Assembly (NCBI GenBank): GCA_029054245.1
Contig: JAIDFQ010000043.1
Location: forward strand, 1 to 64,000
Source: Lachnospiraceae bacterium
GTDB lineage: Bacteria; Bacillota; Clostridia; Lachnospirales; Lachnospiraceae
Reading direction: 5' to 3'
Length of the DNA: 64,000 nucleotides
The position numbers and the translations under genes were made by a program. The notes beneath the pieces were generated by a model, which was not told where the DNA came from, did not search any database, and saw only the letters and a list, made by a program, of their open reading frames with translations. Positions 59,871 to 64,000 of the stretch are shown here, piece after piece (positions within the stretch are counted from its first letter, which is position 1; each line of letters begins with the position of its first letter).

Positions 59871-61463
59871 GTGAATCAATATGAACAGGAAATAAACAGA
59901 AGAAGGACTTTTGCGATTATTTCCCATCCAGATGCCGGAAAGACGACGCTTACGGAAAAATTTCTTTTGTACGGAGGCGCTATCAATCTGGCAGGAAGCG
60001 TGAAGGGAAAAGCAACTGCAAGACATGCGGTATCTGACTGGATGGAGATCGAAAAGGAAAGAGGTATTTCAGTCACTTCCTCCGTACTACAGTTCGAGTA
60101 CGGCGGTTTTTGCATTAATATTCTTGATACGCCAGGACATCAGGATTTCTCGGAAGATACTTACCGTACATTGATGGCAGCGGACTCTGCCGTGATGGTA
60201 ATCGATGCATCTAAAGGGGTAGAGGCACAGACGCGTAAATTATTTAAAGTCTGTGTCATGAGGAAGATTCCTATTTTTACATTTATCAATAAAATGGACA
60301 GGGATGCAAATGACACATTTGAACTTCTTGATGAAATAGAAAAAGAGCTGGGAATTGCGACCTGCCCCATAAACTGGCCGATTGGTTCGGGTAAGAATTT
60401 TAAAGGGGTTTATGACAGGGACAGGCAGTGTGTCATCACTTATTCCGACACGGAGAAGGGAACGAAAGAAGGAGAGGCAAAAGAAGTATTGGCAAAGGAC
60501 ACAGATAAACTCTGCTCGGCAATTGGAGAGGAGGCGGCAGGTCTTCTTGCAGATGAGATAGAGCTTTTAGACGGCGCAAGTGCGGAGTTTGATTTAGAGT
60601 TGGTACGAGCAGGAGAACTGACACCCGTATTTTTTGGCTCTGCCCTTACGAACTTCGGTGTGGAGTTCTTTTTACAACATTTTTTAAAAATGACGACAAC
60701 GCCTCTGCCTAGAAAAGCGGATGTTGGTCTGGTATCTCCCACAGAGCAGGAGTTTTCAGCATTCGTATTTAAGATACAGGCAAACATGAATAAAGCGCAC
60801 AGAGACAGAATTGCATTTATGCGAATCTGTTCCGGTAAATATGAGGCGAGCATGGAGGTTAAGCATGTACAGGGAGGAAAGGTCATGCGTCTTTCCCAGC
60901 CTCAGCAGATTATGGCAAGTGAAAGAAAGATTCTGGAGGAAGCTTATGCAGGGGATATTATCGGTGTATTTGATCCGGGGATTTTTTCTATCGGAGATAC
61001 GCTGTGCATGCCAAAGGAGCAGTTTCAGTATGAGGGGATTCCTACTTTTGCCCCAGAGCATTTTGCAAGGGTGAGGCAGGTGGATACGATGAAGCGGAAG
61101 CAGTTTGTGAAAGGAATCACCCAGATTGCGCAGGAAGGTGCAATTCAGATTTTCCAGGAATTCAATACAGGGATGGAGGAAATCATAGTAGGTGTGGTAG
61201 GCGTGCTCCAATTCGATGTATTAAAATATCGTCTGGAAAATGAATATAATGTGGAAATCAAGCTGGAGAATCTGCCTTATGAGCATATCAGGTGGATTGA
61301 AAATAAGGAAATTGATTTAAATAAACTTATAGGCACATCTGACATGAAAAAAATAAGGGATCTTAAGGGAAATCCCCTTCTCTTATTTATCAATGCCTGG
61401 AGCGTAGGAATGACACTAGATCGAAACGAAGGATTAATATTATCAGAGTTTGGACGTGATTAG
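59871..61463 (+). CDS. prfC: peptide chain release factor 3
   Basis: A 530-residue translational GTPase that recycles class I release factors. G1 SHPDAGKTT (residues 18-26), switch regions ERGISVTSSV, G3 DTPGHQDFSEDTYRTL and G4 NKMDRDAND are present. The domain II/III arrangement is of RF3 rather than EF-G. The start is GTG at 59871 with GGAGGA seven bases upstream. It directly abuts the next gene. Its leader is unusually long and structured. Confidence 0.95.
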   Translation: MNQYEQEINRRRTFAIISHPDAGKTTLTEKFLLYGGAINLAGSVKGKATARHAVSDWMEIEKERGISVTSSVLQFEYGGFCINILDTPGHQDFSEDTYRTLMAADSAVMVIDASKGVEAQTRKLFKVCVMRKIPIFTFINKMDRDANDTFELLDEIEKELGIATCPINWPIGSGKNFKGVYDRDRQCVITYSDTEKGTKEGEAKEVLAKDTDKLCSAIGEEAAGLLADEIELLDGASAEFDLELVRAGELTPVFFGSALTNFGVEFFLQHFLKMTTTPLPRKADVGLVSPTEQEFSAFVFKIQANMNKAHRDRIAFMRICSGKYEASMEVKHVQGGKVMRLSQPQQIMASERKILEEAYAGDIIGVFDPGIFSIGDTLCMPKEQFQYEGIPTFAPEHFARVRQVDTMKRKQFVKGITQIAQEGAIQIFQEFNTGMEEIIVGVVGVLQFDVLKYRLENEYNVEIKLENLPYEHIRWIENKEIDLNKLIGTSDMKKIRDLKGNPLLLFINAWSVGMTLDRNEGLILSEFGRD

Positions 61464-62717
61464 ATGAAGATGAAAAGATGCATAGTACTGGTACTTATTT
61501 GTTTTTTGACATTTGCAGGATGTTCTTATCCAGTGAATCAGGACAAGCCGGAAAATAATATAGCAGAATCTGACAGCCGGGATGGGAAGGCAGAAAGCGG
61601 CGGAGCATCTGTCATTGCTGGGGAAGAAACACAGGAAACTGATGCCGATGAGGTAGAAAGTATTTCTGGCATTTTGCAGGAAGAAGCTGCTTTTATCAGA
61701 AAGCAGCAGATGGGACTTTTTCATTATGAAAAATTAAGTGATGAGGAGCAGGTCGTATATGCAGAAATCTTAAAGATTCTGCAGGATTTTGGAGACAATG
61801 TATCTTTATCCTGTACAGAAACGGACATGATTGAAAAGGTTTTTCAATGTGTATTAAATGATCATCCCGAAATTTTTTATGTGGATGGCTATACATTTAC
61901 CAGGTACACATTGGGAGATGTGGTCAAAAAAATTACCTTCTCAGGTACCTATAATGTTTCAGAGGAGGATGCGGCGTTTAAGGAGGAACAGATTGCGCAG
62001 TATGTAAAGGAATGTTTAGCGGGGATGGATGGTGAACTGGACCAATACGGAAAAGTAAAATATATTTATGAATATATTATCAATCAGACAGAATATGATG
62101 CAAAAGCCCCGGATAATCAGAATATTTGTTCCGTATTTATCACGCGCAAAAGTGTCTGTCAGGGATATGCCAAGGCGACGCAGTATCTGCTAAGGAGAGC
62201 CGGGATTGAAGCAGCGCTGATTATGGGAAGAGTTTCAGAAGGAGAAGGACATGCATGGAATCTGGTGAAGCTGGATGGGAAATACTATTATGTAGATACT
62301 ACATGGGGAGATGCATCTTATCAGATTGTGGAGGGAAGCAGCGAACAGATGGCTGAAAGCATTCCGCCTATTAATTACGATTATCTGTGTGTTACAACGG
62401 AGCAGCTGGAGAAGACTCATGTCATTGATTCTATCGTAGAAGTGCCTGTGTGTGATTCCATGGAGGATAATTATTACGTTAGGGAAGGACGTTATTTTAC
62501 CGAGGTCGATGAAGAAAAGTTAAAGGATGTATTTAAAGCGGCGTATGAACAGGAAATCACTTATGTGACACTAAAATGTGCGGATGATACTGCCTATGAA
62601 GCGATGATCAGGCATCTGATAGAGGAGCAGGGAATATTCAGCTATTTAAGCTCCCAGGAAGGAACGGTGTCCTATGCTGAAAACAAAGAACAGTTGAGTC
62701 TTAGCTTCTGGCTTTAG
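61464..62717 (+). CDS. lipoprotein with transglutaminase-like domain
   Basis: A 417-residue exported lipoprotein: lipobox FAGC with lipidated Cys20. An acidic linker (about 25-75) leads to a helical part and a transglutaminase-like core with catalytic triad Cys232 (SVCQGYA), His263 (GHAWNLV) and Asp278 (YVDTTWGD). Bacterial members are often proteases or peptide cross-linkers of the cell surface; the true reaction is unknown. Its ATG follows the prfC stop directly. Confidence 0.88.
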   Translation: MKMKRCIVLVLICFLTFAGCSYPVNQDKPENNIAESDSRDGKAESGGASVIAGEETQETDADEVESISGILQEEAAFIRKQQMGLFHYEKLSDEEQVVYAEILKILQDFGDNVSLSCTETDMIEKVFQCVLNDHPEIFYVDGYTFTRYTLGDVVKKITFSGTYNVSEEDAAFKEEQIAQYVKECLAGMDGELDQYGKVKYIYEYIINQTEYDAKAPDNQNICSVFITRKSVCQGYAKATQYLLRRAGIEAALIMGRVSEGEGHAWNLVKLDGKYYYVDTTWGDASYQIVEGSSEQMAESIPPINYDYLCVTTEQLEKTHVIDSIVEVPVCDSMEDNYYVREGRYFTEVDEEKLKDVFKAAYEQEITYVTLKCADDTAYEAMIRHLIEEQGIFSYLSSQEGTVSYAENKEQLSLSFWL

Positions 62718-62820
62718 GAAAAGGAGGATTTTATTTTGGACGGGGCTATGCAAAAAGCGGAATTTTTGATATGATAAACATTAACAGGCTTGCAATAAAT
62801 GGAGAGAAAGGAACGTTATT

Positions 62821-63207
62821 ATGGAAAAAACTTTTGAACAGAATACCTATGTGTTACAGGAGGACGAGGACCTGGGTACAGTAAAGATTGCTGATGATGT
62901 AGTGGCAATGATTGCAGGTCTTGCTGCAACGGAAGTGGATGGCGTTGCTGCTATGGCAGGAAATATCACCAATGATCTTATGAGCAAGATGGGCGTTAAA
63001 AATCTTGCTAAAGGTGTGAAAGTGGAAGTGTTTGGCAAGCGCGTAAGAGCTGAATTGGCATTGATTATTGAATATGGATATAACATTCCGGCTGTTTCCC
63101 AAAGAGTTCAGGACAAAGTGAAATCAACGATAGAGAGTATGACAGGTCTTGAAGTTTCAGATGTAGATATCCGCATTGCAGGTGTCAATATGTTGCGAGA
63201 GAAATAG
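62821..63207 (+). CDS. Asp23/Gls24 family protein
   Basis: A 128-residue protein of the Asp23/Gls24 (YqhY) family. [24 protein letters not shown] at the N-terminal half is split over the conserved helix and strand. [21 protein letters not shown] and [13 protein letters not shown] follow. In Bacillus, yqhY lies between accBC and nusB, the same position relative to nusB as here; it influences acetyl-CoA carboxylase there. The acc genes are not adjacent in this window. Confidence 0.92.
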   Translation: MEKTFEQNTYVLQEDEDLGTVKIADDVVAMIAGLAATEVDGVAAMAGNITNDLMSKMGVKNLAKGVKVEVFGKRVRAELALIIEYGYNIPAVSQRVQDKVKSTIESMTGLEVSDVDIRIAGVNMLREK

Positions 63208-63224
63208 GCACAGGGTGGAATTAT

Positions 63225-63623
63225 ATGAGCAGAAGAGAAATGAGGGAGCAGATTTTCAAGCTGTTGTTTCGTGTGGAATTTAATCCTAAGGAAGAAATGG
63301 CGCAGCAGGAGGCATTCTTTTTTGAGGACGAAGAAAATGCTGCGACAGAGGAAAATAATGCACAGATTAGTGAGAAATTTAATAAAATCATCGATAAAAT
63401 AGAATCTATTGACCAAGCTTTAAATGATAAGGTGCAAGGGTGGAATACAGAGCGCATGGGAAAGGTGGATCTTACCATTTTAAGACTTGCGGTCTATGAA
63501 ATCACATATGATCAAGAAATCCCCACAGGCGTTGCAATTAATGAAGCAGTGGAATTGGCTAAAAAATTTGGTCAGGATTCTTCACCATCCTTTGTCAACG
63601 GTGTATTGGCAAAGTTTGCTTAG
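63225..63623 (+). CDS. nusB: transcription antitermination factor NusB
   Basis: A 132-residue all-helical factor that binds boxA RNA with S10. [18 protein letters not shown] at the start and [32 protein letters not shown] over the C-terminal helices are diagnostic. A short acidic insertion ([13 protein letters not shown]) lies after helix 1. It precedes xseA, as in many Firmicutes. Confidence 0.95.
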   Translation: MSRREMREQIFKLLFRVEFNPKEEMAQQEAFFFEDEENAATEENNAQISEKFNKIIDKIESIDQALNDKVQGWNTERMGKVDLTILRLAVYEITYDQEIPTGVAINEAVELAKKFGQDSSPSFVNGVLAKFA

Positions 63624-63634
63624 GTGTGCAGAAG

Positions 63635-64000
63635 ATGCAGAATGTTTATACGGTTGGACAAGTAAATTCATATATCAGAAATATGTTCGCGCAGGATTTT
63701 TTGCTGAATGAGCTGTCTGTTAAAGGTGAGGTCAGCAACTGCAAATATCATTCTTCCGGGCATATTTATTTTACTTTAAAGGATAAAAAAGGAACGATTT
63801 CCTGTGTTATGTTTGCAGGGAACCGTTCCGGTCTTGCATTTCGGATGATAGAGGGGATGCAGGTGGTTGTAAAGGGCGCCATCGATGTGTATGAAAGGGA
63901 CGGTAAGTATCAGCTTTACGCCAAGGAAATCATACAGGATGGGGCAGGCGAGCTCTATGAGCGCTTTGAACAGTTAAAGCAAGATTTGCTTGAGCGCGGG
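63635..64000 (+). CDS. xseA: exodeoxyribonuclease VII large subunit, 5' part
   Basis: The first 122 codons of xseA, cut by the window's right edge. The N-terminal OB-fold domain is visible (VYTVGQVNSYIRNMF, VKGEVSNCKYHSSGHIYFTL, then FAGNRSGL and VVVKGAIDVYERDGKYQLYA). ATG at 63635 is the likely start; GTG at 63626 would add three residues. No small subunit gene can be seen yet. Confidence 0.92.
   Translation, partial: MQNVYTVGQVNSYIRNMFAQDFLLNELSVKGEVSNCKYHSSGHIYFTLKDKKGTISCVMFAGNRSGLAFRMIEGMQVVVKGAIDVYERDGKYQLYAKEIIQDGAGELYERFEQLKQDLLERG

Noticed and set aside
62736-62774. A 12-codon TTG-started frame after AAGGAGG, before the Asp23 gene
   Set aside because: The ribosome binding site is good, but the frame is very short, there is no structure around it and no regulatory logic. 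A chance match is as likely.
1-64000. tRNA or rRNA genes, CRISPR arrays, prophage or intact insertion sequences
   Set aside because: Intergenic stretches were read for cloverleaf arms with CCA ends, regular spacer-repeat arrays, and transposase or integrase motifs; none was found. The only mobile-looking item is the palindromic element at 7363-7642.

Overview
The window looks like chromosomal DNA from a spore-forming, low-to-mid GC Firmicute of the class Clostridia, most like the Lachnospiraceae. The reasons are a complete spoIIIAA-AH sporulation operon, the Firmicute gene order rimP-nusA-rnpM-L7Ae-infB-rbfA...truB-ribF...rpsO-pnp, clostridial forms of pyrB-pyrI and of a folate operon, and strong AGGAGG ribosome binding sites. 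No rRNA, tRNA, CRISPR array, phage or intact transposase gene was seen.

Layout. 1-5.3 kb: an alpha/beta hydrolase, a gene-poor stretch ending in the remains of an ABC-type exporter, a PadR regulator with a membrane partner, and an AGCS sodium/amino-acid symporter divergent from a LysR regulator. 5.3-7.4 kb: an HD-GYP protein and endonuclease III. 7.36-7.64 kb: a striking 96-bp inverted repeat. 7.6-11.1 kb: a metal-efflux operon (ArsR regulator, stand-alone HMA protein, P-type ATPase lacking its own HMA domain) and a flavoprotein under a similar operator. 11.1-18.0 kb: a cell-envelope locus of LysM-LRR protein, FG-GAP-like protein, response regulator, histidine kinase, membrane-anchored protein and N-acetylmuramoyl-L-alanine amidase. 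18.0-24.1 kb: rubrerythrin, an ECF sigma/anti-sigma pair, VanZ, pyrBI, nitroreductase, a PH-domain protein and a small membrane protein. 24.1-28.5 kb: folate operon folC-folE-HD-folP-folBK plus a small Cys-rich protein. 28.5-37.4 kb: DUF5050 protein, pheA, then DUF815 ATPase-ppx-ppk1-maf-HAD. 37.4-41.8 kb: an AT-rich accessory stretch with an XRE regulator, two unrecognised membrane proteins and a CPBP protease. 41.8-54.2 kb: the translation/RNA operon, an NlpC/P60 hydrolase, rpsO and pnp. 54.2-64.0 kb: spoIIIAA-AH, prfC, a transglutaminase-like lipoprotein, an Asp23 protein, nusB and the start of xseA.

The strongest unexplained signal is in the envelope locus. Six 11-bp direct repeats with an ATGATG core sit in exact 11-bp phase in front of the amidase gene. 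Two more copies, again 11 bp apart, precede the LysM-LRR gene, and in both places the array ends 9 bp before a possible -10 box. This is the geometry expected of an OmpR/PhoB-class regulator, and such a regulator is encoded between the two arrays. I propose a self-contained envelope-sensing regulon.

Other candidates for new biology are the 262-bp palindromic element at 7.4 kb, which shares a core with a structured element at 28.5 kb; a WalR-type box just downstream of a consensus promoter before the NlpC/P60 gene; a structured leader with a 17-codon ORF before prfC; a possible attenuator before rimP-nusA-infB; and an HD-domain protein inside the folate operon, where a pterin-triphosphate phosphohydrolase is missing.
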